DNA of 16,730 nucleotides from Tepidimonas sp. UBA997 (GCA_002291945.1 DBAZ01000068.1:1-16730); one strand, 5' to 3'. Shown: positions 7,346 through 13,801, numbered from the stretch's first letter. Numbers and translations: made by a program. The notes: generated from the letters alone by a model not told the origin.

Positions 7346-7672
7346 ATGGCTCCAACCTTGGTCGGGGGTTCGAAGAAGCATGGCGGGCCAGACCTCGGGC
7401 CTACACGCGCCAAGCGAGCGTGGGCGGCCTTGGGTGTGGACGGGCATGGGGTTTCGGACGACGCGCCTGCGCAAGACTTTGTGGGCATGCCACGACTGAC
7501 AACCCGCATGACAGCTCGCATCCAAGGATTTCCTGACGATTGGCAGTTTGCCGGGCGTAAGACGGCTGCCTACCGCCAGATAGGCAATGCTTTTCCGCCG
7601 CCGGTTGCAGCCGCTGTGGCGCGACAGATATTTGCCGCTTTATCGGCAAGGCGTGTTTTCAAGGTGGCCTGA
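7346..7672 (+). CDS. C5 cytosine DNA methyltransferase, C-terminal part (target recognition, motifs IX and X)
   Basis: The frame continues that of the upstream methyltransferase part after the amber codon. It encodes a likely target-recognition segment (APTLVGGSKKHGGPDLGPTR, residues 2-21), motif IX (RMTARIQGFPDDW, 54-66) and motif X (YRQIGNAFPPPVA, 76-88). The part alone cannot be catalytic because it lacks the Cys nucleophile and most of the S-adenosylmethionine site. An ATG at 7346, 9 bases after the TAG, could restart translation; the only upstream help is a weak AGG at 7335-7337. The sequence remains protein-like throughout with no further stops, so any inactivation would be recent. It ends at 7672 where another ATG overlaps the stop. 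Confidence 0.8.
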   Translation: MAPTLVGGSKKHGGPDLGPTRAKRAWAALGVDGHGVSDDAPAQDFVGMPRLTTRMTARIQGFPDDWQFAGRKTAAYRQIGNAFPPPVAAAVARQIFAALSARRVFKVA

Positions 7673-7674
7673 TG

Positions 7675-7782
7675 ATGGGTAACGCTGACTTCGTCGATGC
7701 TCGCAAGGCATATCATGCAAAGCTACTCGGATCGACCCTCTCGATCAACGCGGCTGGCGTGCCTAGTGGTTGTTACGGCTGA
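7675..7782 (+). CDS. Short coupled ORF after the methyltransferase, probably a truncated gene start
   Basis: A strong Shine-Dalgarno, AAGGTGG (7661-7667), sits inside the end of the methyltransferase frame, 7 bases before ATG 7675 (an ATG at 7672 overlaps the TGA). The frame encodes only about 35 residues, starting MGNADFVDARKAYHAKLLG and ending SGCYG before TGA 7780-7782. I do not recognise it. Placement directly after a methyltransferase with a coupled start is typical of a partner gene such as a cognate endonuclease, and the short length suggests a frameshift or internal deletion. The function is inference only. Confidence 0.35.
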   Translation: MGNADFVDARKAYHAKLLGSTLSINAAGVPSGCYG

Positions 7783-7978
7783 GCCCATGCCCAGTCGTTT
7801 GGCTTCGATTGCGCTCGGAACCGGGGACATCGATTGTGTTTACCATTTTGCTCTCTACGAGTTGCAAGCCACGGTACAGGCACTTGGCCTCGACGATGCG
7901 GCTGAGATGCTCGACGTGATGGTCAAGGGCAAAAGACTCAAAGATATCTCTGACCTCCCTCTCGATCTGGCCATCTGA
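7697..7978 (+). CDS. Hypothetical protein, possibly the 3' remnant of the gene starting at 7675
   Basis: This frame is open for 93 codons. The first 30 residues (7697-7786) look like an out-of-frame reading of the 7675 ORF, rich in Ser, Arg and Thr. From ATG 7787 onward the 63 residues look like real protein: SIALGTGDIDCVYHFALYEL, then a helical acidic and basic segment ending KRLKDISDLPLDLAI. A +1 shift near 7770-7780 would join the upstream ORF to this part, giving a product of roughly 100 residues. There is no clear ribosome binding site for either ATG. I do not recognise the family; it may be an intact small gene or a remnant. Confidence 0.35.
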   Translation: MLARHIMQSYSDRPSRSTRLACLVVVTAEPMPSRLASIALGTGDIDCVYHFALYELQATVQALGLDDAAEMLDVMVKGKRLKDISDLPLDLAI

Positions 7979-8023
7979 CCAAGACCCCATTGCATTGAGC
8001 ACGGAACAACAAGCGCCAGCAAC

Positions 8024-9232
8024 ATGAACCCCTCCACCGGGCTGATTCACCACCCCTATCGGCCACCCGCCGAGTTCGAGGCCGTGGCACCCGGCGTGCA
8101 TAAGGCATCCACGGTCCTCTTCCCCAACGTGGCTGCCATGCGCGAGCGCGAATGGAAAAACAAGTCGGCCTACACCTACGGTTTGCACGGCACGCCGACC
8201 ACGTTCACTCTGGAAGAACGCATCGCGACGCTGGAGGGCGGGCGCTTTGCGCTGCTGACGCCCAGCGGCTTGTCGGCCATTGCGCTGGTGGACATGGCCT
8301 TGCTGCGCACCGGGGACGAAGTCCTGTTGCCCGACAACGCCTACGGCCCCGCCAAAGCCTTGGCCGAAGCTGAGCTGGCTGCTTGGGGCATACGCCACCG
8401 CTATTACGACCCCATGAATCCGGCCGATCTGGCGGCGCAGTTGCATCCATCGACCCGGCTGGTCTGGCTGGAAGTGCCCGGCTCGGTGACGCTGGAATAC
8501 CCGGATCTGCCCGCCTTGGTGGCCGTGGTGCAGCAGGCCAACGACCGTTTCGGTCATGCTGACGGCGCACAGCGCATCGTCACGGCGCTGGACAACACCT
8601 GGGGCGCGGGCATGGCCTTTGCCGCTTTTGACTCGGGCGTTGATGTGTCGATGCAGGCACTCACCAAATACCCCAGCGGCGGGGCCGATGTGCTGATGGG
8701 TGCGGTGGTCACGCGCGACGAGGCTCTGCATCGCCGCCTGCTCCTGACGCACATGCGGCTGGGCTTGGGGGTGGGTGCCAACGATGCCGAAGGGGTGCTG
8801 CGCGGCTTGCCCAGCATGGCCTTGCGCTACCACGCTCAAGATGCGGCCACGCGCACGCTGGCTCGGTGGATGCAGCAGCAGCCGGCTGTGGCGCAGGTGT
8901 TTCATCCGGCCTTGGAGGGCGCACCGGGCCACTTACACTGGAAGCGACATGCCCGTGCGGCTGCGTGCCTGTTTGGCGTGGTGTTCCAGCCCGACATGGG
9001 TGCCGACCTCGTGGACGCCTTTTGCGACCGGCTGCAGTTTTTTCGACTGGGTTACAGTTGGGCCGGCCCGATCAGCTTGTGCGTGCCCTACCACATCCCT
9101 TCCATGCGCACCCGCCAGTGGCCCTACGCCCCCCACCTGGTGCGTTTGGCGGTTGGGCTGGAGGCAGTCGAAGATCTGCAGGCCGACTTGGCGCAGGCCT
9201 TGCAGGTGTTTCGCAAGCGCCCGGGCGGCTAG
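8024..9232 (+). CDS. metC: Cystathionine beta-lyase (PLP-dependent Cys/Met metabolism enzyme)
   Basis: This 402-residue enzyme of the Cys/Met metabolism PLP family is likely to cleave cystathionine to homocysteine, pyruvate and ammonia in methionine synthesis. The PLP-binding lysine is Lys215 in QALTKYPSGGADVLMGAVV, the cofactor aspartate is Asp190 in DNTWG, and YTYGLHGTPTT (50-60) and LTPSGLSAIAL (78-88) are the usual substrate and phosphate-binding segments. E. coli MetC has 395 residues. A short insertion near 171-186 (QANDRFGHADGAQRIV) is slightly unusual. The TKYPSGG and AGPISL segments fit beta-lyase rather than gamma-lyase, although the substrate is not certain from sequence. No strong ribosome binding site is visible. 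It converges with the esterase gene. Confidence 0.88.
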   Translation: MNPSTGLIHHPYRPPAEFEAVAPGVHKASTVLFPNVAAMREREWKNKSAYTYGLHGTPTTFTLEERIATLEGGRFALLTPSGLSAIALVDMALLRTGDEVLLPDNAYGPAKALAEAELAAWGIRHRYYDPMNPADLAAQLHPSTRLVWLEVPGSVTLEYPDLPALVAVVQQANDRFGHADGAQRIVTALDNTWGAGMAFAAFDSGVDVSMQALTKYPSGGADVLMGAVVTRDEALHRRLLLTHMRLGLGVGANDAEGVLRGLPSMALRYHAQDAATRTLARWMQQQPAVAQVFHPALEGAPGHLHWKRHARAAACLFGVVFQPDMGADLVDAFCDRLQFFRLGYSWAGPISLCVPYHIPSMRTRQWPYAPHLVRLAVGLEAVEDLQADLAQALQVFRKRPGG

Positions 9233-9244
9233 AACGGCCCCAGC

Positions 9245-9277
9245 AGCCAGTGCACAGCCAGCGCACAGCTAGCGCTT
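9245..9277 (+). repeat. Three tandem 11-bp repeats between convergent genes
   Basis: AGCCAGTGCAC (9245-9255), AGCCAGCGCAC (9256-9266) and AGCTAGCGCTT (9267-9277) are head-to-tail imperfect copies. They lie in the 64-base gap between the metC stop and the esterase stop. Confidence 0.5.
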
Positions 9278-9296
9278 GAACACCCACAGGCCCCCA

Positions 9297-9956
9297 TCAA
9301 GGGCGCACCAGCAGACGGCGCAGACTGGGCCAGACGTTGTCGAGCATGATGGCTTGCGCTGCTTCATTGGGGTGGATGCGGTCAGACTGAAACAGGGCCA
9401 AGGGGTCGGGGCCATCGGCCACACCCTTGAGCAAGAACGGCACCAGCGGCACGTTGTCGCTGCGTGCCACATCCGCAAACACCTGCCGGAACTCTTGCGC
9501 GAACCGGGCGCCGTAGTTCGGCGGCATTTCCATGCCGACCAGCAACACCCGCGCACCGGCCTGCTGGCTGGCTTGCACCATGCTGCGCAGATTGTCGCGT
9601 GTCGTCTGCATGGGCAGGCCGCGCAGCGCGTCATTGCCGCCCAGCTCGATCACCACCACGGCGGGTCGATGGGTGCGCAGCAGGGCGGGCAGGCGGGAAC
9701 GGCCTCCGGCGGTGGTGTCGCCGCTGATGCTGGCATTGACCACGCGGGCGGGCAGGCGCTCGGCTTGCAGGCGATTTTCCAGCAGCGCCACCCAGCCCGT
9801 ACCCCGGCGCAGGCCGTACTCGGAACTGAGCGAATCGCCGACGATCAATACCACGGGTTCGCGTGCCAGGGCCAGCGCCGGCCATAACCCCGCCGCACCG
9901 GCGCATAGGGCGATGGCGTTAAAGTGTCGCCTGTTCCCATTTTTGAAAGTGTTCAT
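9297..9956 (-). CDS. tesA: SGNH-hydrolase arylesterase / TesA-like lysophospholipase
   Basis: A periplasmic SGNH-fold esterase related to E. coli TesA, which hydrolyses acyl thioesters and lysophospholipids. With the start at 9956 the product has 219 residues: a signal peptide (about 1-31, basic NRR, hydrophobic core, ALALA before the mature part), block I VGDSLSSEYGL with nucleophile Ser42, block II Gly79 in SISGDTT, block III GGND with Asn108, and block V DRIHP with Asp192 and His195. The frame is open further upstream to 10040, but that extension would bury the signal peptide and run deep into the divergent ATPase gene. The gene is divergent from the ATPase, with the two start codons overlapping in CATG, as tesA and ybbA are also divergent neighbours in E. 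coli. Confidence 0.9.
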   Translation of the reverse strand: MNTFKNGNRRHFNAIALCAGAAGLWPALALAREPVVLIVGDSLSSEYGLRRGTGWVALLENRLQAERLPARVVNASISGDTTAGGRSRLPALLRTHRPAVVVIELGGNDALRGLPMQTTRDNLRSMVQASQQAGARVLLVGMEMPPNYGARFAQEFRQVFADVARSDNVPLVPFLLKGVADGPDPLALFQSDRIHPNEAAQAIMLDNVWPSLRRLLVRP

Positions 9957-10674
9957 GACAGATGTGATGATTGCCGTACACAAGATGTTCAAGTCGGTGA
10001 CTGACGCGACCGGCACGCTCGACATCTTGCGCGATATCAACGTGGAGTTGCGGCGCGGTCAGACGGTGGCCATCGTCGGGGCGTCAGGGTCGGGCAAGAG
10101 CACCTTGCTGTCGATCGTTGCCGGCTTGGATACGCCAAGCCGCGGAACGGTTCACATCGACGGCATCGACATTTTCGCATTGGACGAAGATCAGCGTGCG
10201 GCGGTGCGGGCGCAGAAGGTGGGCTTTGTCTTTCAGAGCTTTCAATTGCTCGGCAACCTGACTGCGCTGGAAAATGTGATGCTGCCACTGGAGTTGGCCG
10301 GGCGCCGCGATGCGCGCCAAGCTGCTACCCAGATGCTGCAGCGGGTCGGCTTGGGCGAGCGCCTGTCGCGTTACCCGCGGGTGCTTTCGGGCGGTGAGCA
10401 GCAGCGTGTGGCGCTGGCGCGTGCCTTTGTCGTGCGGCCGGCGGTTTTGCTGGCCGACGAGCCTACCGGCAGTCTGGACTTTGCCACCGGCGAAAAAGTC
10501 ATGCAACTGATGTTCGACCTCAACCGCGAACTCGCAACCACACTGGTGCTGGTCACCCACGACCGCAGCATCGCCCAGCGTTGCGAACGCCGCATCACCA
10601 TCGAGGCCGGTTGCGCCAGCGAAGCGTGGGCTGCCGAGGCCTCTATGACGTTTCGTGTGCAAGCTGACACCTAG
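9955..10674 (+). CDS. ABC transporter ATP-binding protein, YbbA/LolD type
   Basis: A 239-residue ATPase of the MacB/LolD/YbbA group. Walker A GASGSGKST (42-50), Q-loop Gln94 in FQSFQLL, signature LSGGEQQ (144-150), Walker B LLADEP (165-170) with Glu169, and H-loop His202 are all intact. Such ATPases normally drive an FtsX-like permease in moving lipoproteins or other envelope cargo. Divergence from a tesA-like gene matches E. coli ybbA, but no permease gene (ybbP-like) follows in this window. The start is set at ATG 9955; a second ATG at 9967 is possible, and neither has a strong Shine-Dalgarno. The last 20 or so residues, after ITIEAGC, are a non-conserved tail. Confidence 0.9.
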   Translation: MTDVMIAVHKMFKSVTDATGTLDILRDINVELRRGQTVAIVGASGSGKSTLLSIVAGLDTPSRGTVHIDGIDIFALDEDQRAAVRAQKVGFVFQSFQLLGNLTALENVMLPLELAGRRDARQAATQMLQRVGLGERLSRYPRVLSGGEQQRVALARAFVVRPAVLLADEPTGSLDFATGEKVMQLMFDLNRELATTLVLVTHDRSIAQRCERRITIEAGCASEAWAAEASMTFRVQADT

Positions 10675-10681
10675 CTGCAAG

Positions 10682-10870
10682 TCAAGTGCCCAACAGGCGG
10701 CGAGCCAACACGGTTTGCATATCACGTCGTCGGTCAGCAATCACGTAAATGATCACTTGGTGGCCCGTTACTTTCACATCCCGGCCCGACTGGCTCGGCC
10801 TGCGATGCCAACCCAGAACACTCAAGCCACCACAAAATTCACAAATATCATCGTTTTTTGCGTTGCTGAG
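10682..10870 (-). pseudogene. Candidate leftward gene remnant with no start codon
   Basis: On the reverse strand a 62-codon frame lies between a TGA at 10871-10873 and its stop at 10682-10684. Its last third reads like real protein: KVTGHQVIIYVIADRRRD then MQTVLARRLLGT. A GTG at 10775-10777 is the only candidate start and would give 31 residues. A CEFCGG segment lies near the other end. I do not recognise the family. It could be the tail of a displaced small gene, or chance. Confidence 0.2.
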
Positions 10871-10899
10871 TCATAATGCGGTTTTATTTTAAAAAAACG
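10852..10899 (+). promoter_or_regulatory. AT-rich promoter-like region of the ATPase/RloB operon
   Basis: The 60 bases before the ATPase gene are much more AT-rich than the surroundings. CATAAT (10872-10877) matches 5 of 6 bases of a -10 element but has no good -35. It is flanked by inverted arms CGTTTTTT (10852-10859) and AAAAAACG (10892-10899). The right arm abuts the ribosome binding site GAGGTGA (10899-10905). Confidence 0.4.
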
Positions 10900-10910
10900 A
10901 GGTGAATGCA

Positions 10911-12179
10911 ATGCTGGTCGAGTTCCGCGTCAAGAACTTCCGCAGTCTGCGCGACGAGCAGGTGTTTAGTCTTGTTGCGTCCAAGGACAAGACCCTGCAT
11001 GACACCCACACCCAAGCGACGGGCATCCGTGCCGCACCCACCCTGGTTCGCAGTGCCGTGGTCTATGGTGCCAACGCGAGCGGCAAGTCCAACCTCATCA
11101 AAGCCCTGCAGTACATGCGCGGCGTGGTGACCGAGTCCGCGACGGCGATCCATCCTAGCCAGACCTTCGCTGTTCAGTCCTTTCGACTTGACATCGATTG
11201 CGCCAGTCAGCCCAGCGAGTTCGAGGTCACATTCCTGCTCGATGGTGTGCGCTACCAGTATGGCTTTGCCATGACAGCTCAGCGGATCGTCAGTGAGCAC
11301 CTGCTGGTTTACAAGGCGTTCAAGCCCCAGCGTTGGTTCACACGCCGCTTCGACACAGAGTCCAACAAAGATGTCTATGACTTCGGTCCCGGTCTAAAAG
11401 GGCCAAAAAACCTGTGGGAAGGTGCCACCCGACCGAACGCCCTCTTCCTGTCGATGGCCGTGCAACTCAACAGCGAAGCCTTGCGCCCAGTGTTCGACTG
11501 GTTCGTGAATCGCCTGGTGATCTTCAACGAGCAAACCCAGCTCAGTCCGCAAGTATCTATCCAGATGCTCAAGCAGGATGATGGTCGCAAAGAGATTTGC
11601 AACTTCCTTGCTGCCGCCGACATCAGCATCGCCGACATTGATGTGGAAACACGCAAAGTCCCTGGGCAGGCCGTTCACTTTGACTTGGTGGCCGGTAAAA
11701 CTGAAGTGCGCTCGGAAGAAATGGAAGAACACAAGCTGCGCTTCCACCACGTCACCGAACGGGGTAAAGCCGTGTTCGAATTGACGGACGAATCCAACGG
11801 CACGCGCAATCTGTTGTTCCTTGCAGGACCAGTGCTCGACATTCTGCGCAAAGGACTGACGCTGGTCATCGACGAGCTCGACACCAGCTTGCACACCCTG
11901 CTGGTGCGCGAACTCGTGCGACTATTCCATCGCCCAAGGATCAACACCGGAGCTGCACAACTGATCTTCACCACGCACGACACGTCGCTATTGGATGCAC
12001 CAAATCTGTTCCGTCGTGATCAGGTGTGGTTCGTTGAAAAAGACCGAGATCAGGCCTCGACGTTGGTCAGCCTATCCGAATTCAGCCCGCGCAAAAACGA
12101 GGCATTGGAACGCGGCTACCTAATGGGGCGGTACGGTGGTGTGCCATTGCTCAGCGACACCTTGGGTCTGAAACCCTGA
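10911..12179 (+). CDS. AAA ATPase of the AbiLi/RloA type (predicted phage defence)
   Basis: A 422-residue SMC/OLD-like ATPase of the AAA_15/AAA_21 type (COG1106-like). It opens with EFRVKNFRSLRDEQVFSL (4-21). Walker A is GANASGKSN (53-61), an ABC-like signature region is DESNGTRNLL (293-302), Walker B is LVIDELD (318-324), and the switch His is in TTHD (354-357). The C-terminus carries RGYLMGRYGGVPLL (401-414), common in AbiLi-type ATPases. ATG 10911 is chosen because GAGGTGA (10899-10905) lies 5 bases upstream; an in-frame GTG at 10902 falls inside that site. The gene overlaps the RloB gene by one base (TGATG), so the two are one unit. By analogy with AbiL and PARIS, the ATPase would sense infection and release the partner; that is inference. 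All ATPase motifs look intact. Confidence 0.88.
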   Translation: MLVEFRVKNFRSLRDEQVFSLVASKDKTLHDTHTQATGIRAAPTLVRSAVVYGANASGKSNLIKALQYMRGVVTESATAIHPSQTFAVQSFRLDIDCASQPSEFEVTFLLDGVRYQYGFAMTAQRIVSEHLLVYKAFKPQRWFTRRFDTESNKDVYDFGPGLKGPKNLWEGATRPNALFLSMAVQLNSEALRPVFDWFVNRLVIFNEQTQLSPQVSIQMLKQDDGRKEICNFLAAADISIADIDVETRKVPGQAVHFDLVAGKTEVRSEEMEEHKLRFHHVTERGKAVFELTDESNGTRNLLFLAGPVLDILRKGLTLVIDELDTSLHTLLVRELVRLFHRPRINTGAAQLIFTTHDTSLLDAPNLFRRDQVWFVEKDRDQASTLVSLSEFSPRKNEALERGYLMGRYGGVPLLSDTLGLKP

Positions 12180-12853
12180 TGGCACGCGACAACTCCCCCA
12201 AAGAACGCCAACAGAAACAGCTTGAGCGCAAGCAGGGGCAGCGGGCAAGTTACGACCGTATCCTGATCGTTTCTGAAGGCAGCAAGACCGAGCCGAATTA
12301 CTTTCGTGAAATCCGTGCGGCCTATCGTTTGCACACTGCCAATGTGGAAGTCCGACCCAGCGAACTGGGCACCGCGCCTATCCAGGTGGTGCAGTACGCC
12401 CAAGCATTGTTTGAAAAGGGCGACCGCCACAAGAACATTCAGCGTCGCGCGTTCGAGAAGGTCTATGCCGTGTTTGACCGCGATGACCATGACAGCTATT
12501 ACGAGGCGCTGGCGCTGGCTGCCTCGATCGATGGCAAGATCAGGAATGATGCCAAGCAGCCAGTGGCCTTTCAGGCGATTGCTTCGGTGCCCAGTTTTGA
12601 GTTGTGGCTGTTGCTGCATTTTGAAGACATTCAGGCTCCGCTGCATCGTGATGAAGTGATGCGCCGCCTCAAACTGCACATTCCCGAGTACGACAAAGGT
12701 GCGGGCAACGCGTTCGCGATCACCGGCGAGCATTTATCTGTGGCCACCCAGCGTGCAGAACGGTTGGCCGTGCGCTTCACTGCGCACTCCGATCCAGAAC
12801 CGTTCACTGCCATCGTCGAACTGGTGAGGTTGCTGACAACACTTCGCGGCTGA
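12179..12853 (+). CDS. rloB: RloB-family protein, TOPRIM-like putative effector
   Basis: A 224-residue RloB-like protein, the usual partner of AbiLi/RloA ATPases. After a basic N-terminus (about 1-22) comes RILIVSEGSKTEPNYF (27-42) with conserved Glu33 and Glu38, then VYAVFDRDDHDS (95-106) with Asp100, Asp102 and Asp103. The spacing of a Glu after the first strand and a DxD later resembles the TOPRIM metal site of OLD-family nucleases. SFELWLLLHFE (139-149) is the RloB signature. Translation is coupled through TGATG with the upstream ATPase gene. RloB genes were first named as ORFs linked to restriction loci, and the pair is equivalent to AbiLi/AbiLii. A nuclease activity on tRNA or DNA is plausible but not shown. 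The gene looks complete. Confidence 0.87.
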   Translation: MARDNSPKERQQKQLERKQGQRASYDRILIVSEGSKTEPNYFREIRAAYRLHTANVEVRPSELGTAPIQVVQYAQALFEKGDRHKNIQRRAFEKVYAVFDRDDHDSYYEALALAASIDGKIRNDAKQPVAFQAIASVPSFELWLLLHFEDIQAPLHRDEVMRRLKLHIPEYDKGAGNAFAITGEHLSVATQRAERLAVRFTAHSDPEPFTAIVELVRLLTTLRG

Positions 12854-13019
12854 CATTGCAACGGTTGGCGCAGCCAATGCGGAGCGCACCGCTGTGTCAT
12901 GACTTGGTTGTGACGATTCGTCTCACTTGTGAAGAGCGACAAAGGCTCGGCTCCTCAGTCGGGACCCAACTGGCTCGCAAATGCCCTCGCGGCCATTTCG
13001 GCCCTCATGAACAATCTCG

Positions 13020-13025
13020 GATAAT
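13020..13025 (+). promoter_or_regulatory. Candidate -10 element of rlmB, implying a leaderless mRNA
   Basis: GATAAT (5 of 6 to consensus) ends 6 bases before the rlmB ATG at 13032, so transcription would begin at or within a base or two of the start codon. No good -35 is seen at 16-18 bases, and no Shine-Dalgarno lies upstream. Confidence 0.4.
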
Positions 13026-13031
13026 CCCGGC

Positions 13032-13784
13032 ATGTCATCGCCCAAAGTGTTGTTCGGCTTCCATGCCGTGGGTGTGCGTCTGAAGACGGCGCCCGCTTCC
13101 ATCATCGAGATTTATGTCGATCCGTCGCGCCGCGATGCGCGCATGAAGCAGTTCATCGAGCGTGCCCGCGAGGCCGGCGCTCGACTGATCGAGGCCGACA
13201 GCCTGCGCGTGGCCAAACTGGCGGGCAGCCACGGTCATCAGGGGGTTGCGGCCCGGGTTCAGCCCGTGGCGCAGGCGCGTTCTCTGGACGATGTGCTCGA
13301 TCACCTGGAGCAGGGCAGTGGGGATGCCCCCCTGCTGCTGGTGCTCGACGGCGTGACCGATCCGCACAACCTCGGGGCCTGCTTGCGGGTCGCCGACGGC
13401 GCGGGGGCGCAGGCAGTGATTGCCCCGAAGGATCACGCTGCGGGCATCAATGCCACCGTGGCCAAGGTGGCCAGCGGGGCGGCAGACACCGTGCCTTACT
13501 TCATGGTCACCAATCTGGCCCGCACGCTCCACGAGCTCAAAGAGCGCAACATCTGGATCATCGGCACCAGCGATGACGCCCCCAAAACCCTTTATCAGGT
13601 GCAACTCAAAGGCCCGGTGGCTTTGGTGCTGGGGGCCGAAGGGCCGGGCATGCGCCAGCTCACGCGCAAAACCTGCGACGAACTGGTGCGCATTCCCATG
13701 CAGGGGGCGGTGGAAAGCCTGAATGTGTCGGTGGCCAGCGCAGTTTGCCTGTACGAAGCCTTGCGCCAGCGTAGCAGCCACTGA
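13032..13784 (+). CDS. rlmB: 23S rRNA (guanosine-2'-O)-methyltransferase RlmB
   Basis: RlmB is a SpoU/TrmH-family SPOUT enzyme that 2'-O-methylates G2251 (E. coli numbering) in the peptidyl-transferase P loop of 23S rRNA. The 250-residue protein has an N-terminal RNA-binding domain (about 1-80, starting VLFGFHAVG) and the knotted catalytic domain. Motif 1 is LDGVTDPHNLGACLRVADG (105-123) with Asn113 and Arg119, motif 2 is LVLGAEGPGMR (198-208), and motif 3 is IPMQGAVESLNVSVASAV (221-238). Length and motifs are typical. It follows the RloB gene by 178 bases, so it has its own promoter; the GATAAT at 13020 points to a leaderless or nearly leaderless message. Confidence 0.95.
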   Translation: MSSPKVLFGFHAVGVRLKTAPASIIEIYVDPSRRDARMKQFIERAREAGARLIEADSLRVAKLAGSHGHQGVAARVQPVAQARSLDDVLDHLEQGSGDAPLLLVLDGVTDPHNLGACLRVADGAGAQAVIAPKDHAAGINATVAKVASGAADTVPYFMVTNLARTLHELKERNIWIIGTSDDAPKTLYQVQLKGPVALVLGAEGPGMRQLTRKTCDELVRIPMQGAVESLNVSVASAVCLYEALRQRSSH

Positions 13785-13801
13785 ACAGCGGCTGGGTTCA
13801 G
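13781..13801. repeat. Inverted repeat spanning the convergent rlmB and fabG stop codons
   Basis: CTGAAC (13781-13786) and GTTCAG (13796-13801) pair across a 9-base loop; each arm contains one of the two convergent stop codons. There is no T-run, so a terminator role is doubtful. Confidence 0.3.

Noticed and set aside
7310..7346. A frameshift as the cause of the methyltransferase interruption
   Set aside because: The parts before and after the stop are in the same reading frame; a single TAG at 7334-7336 is sufficient explanation.
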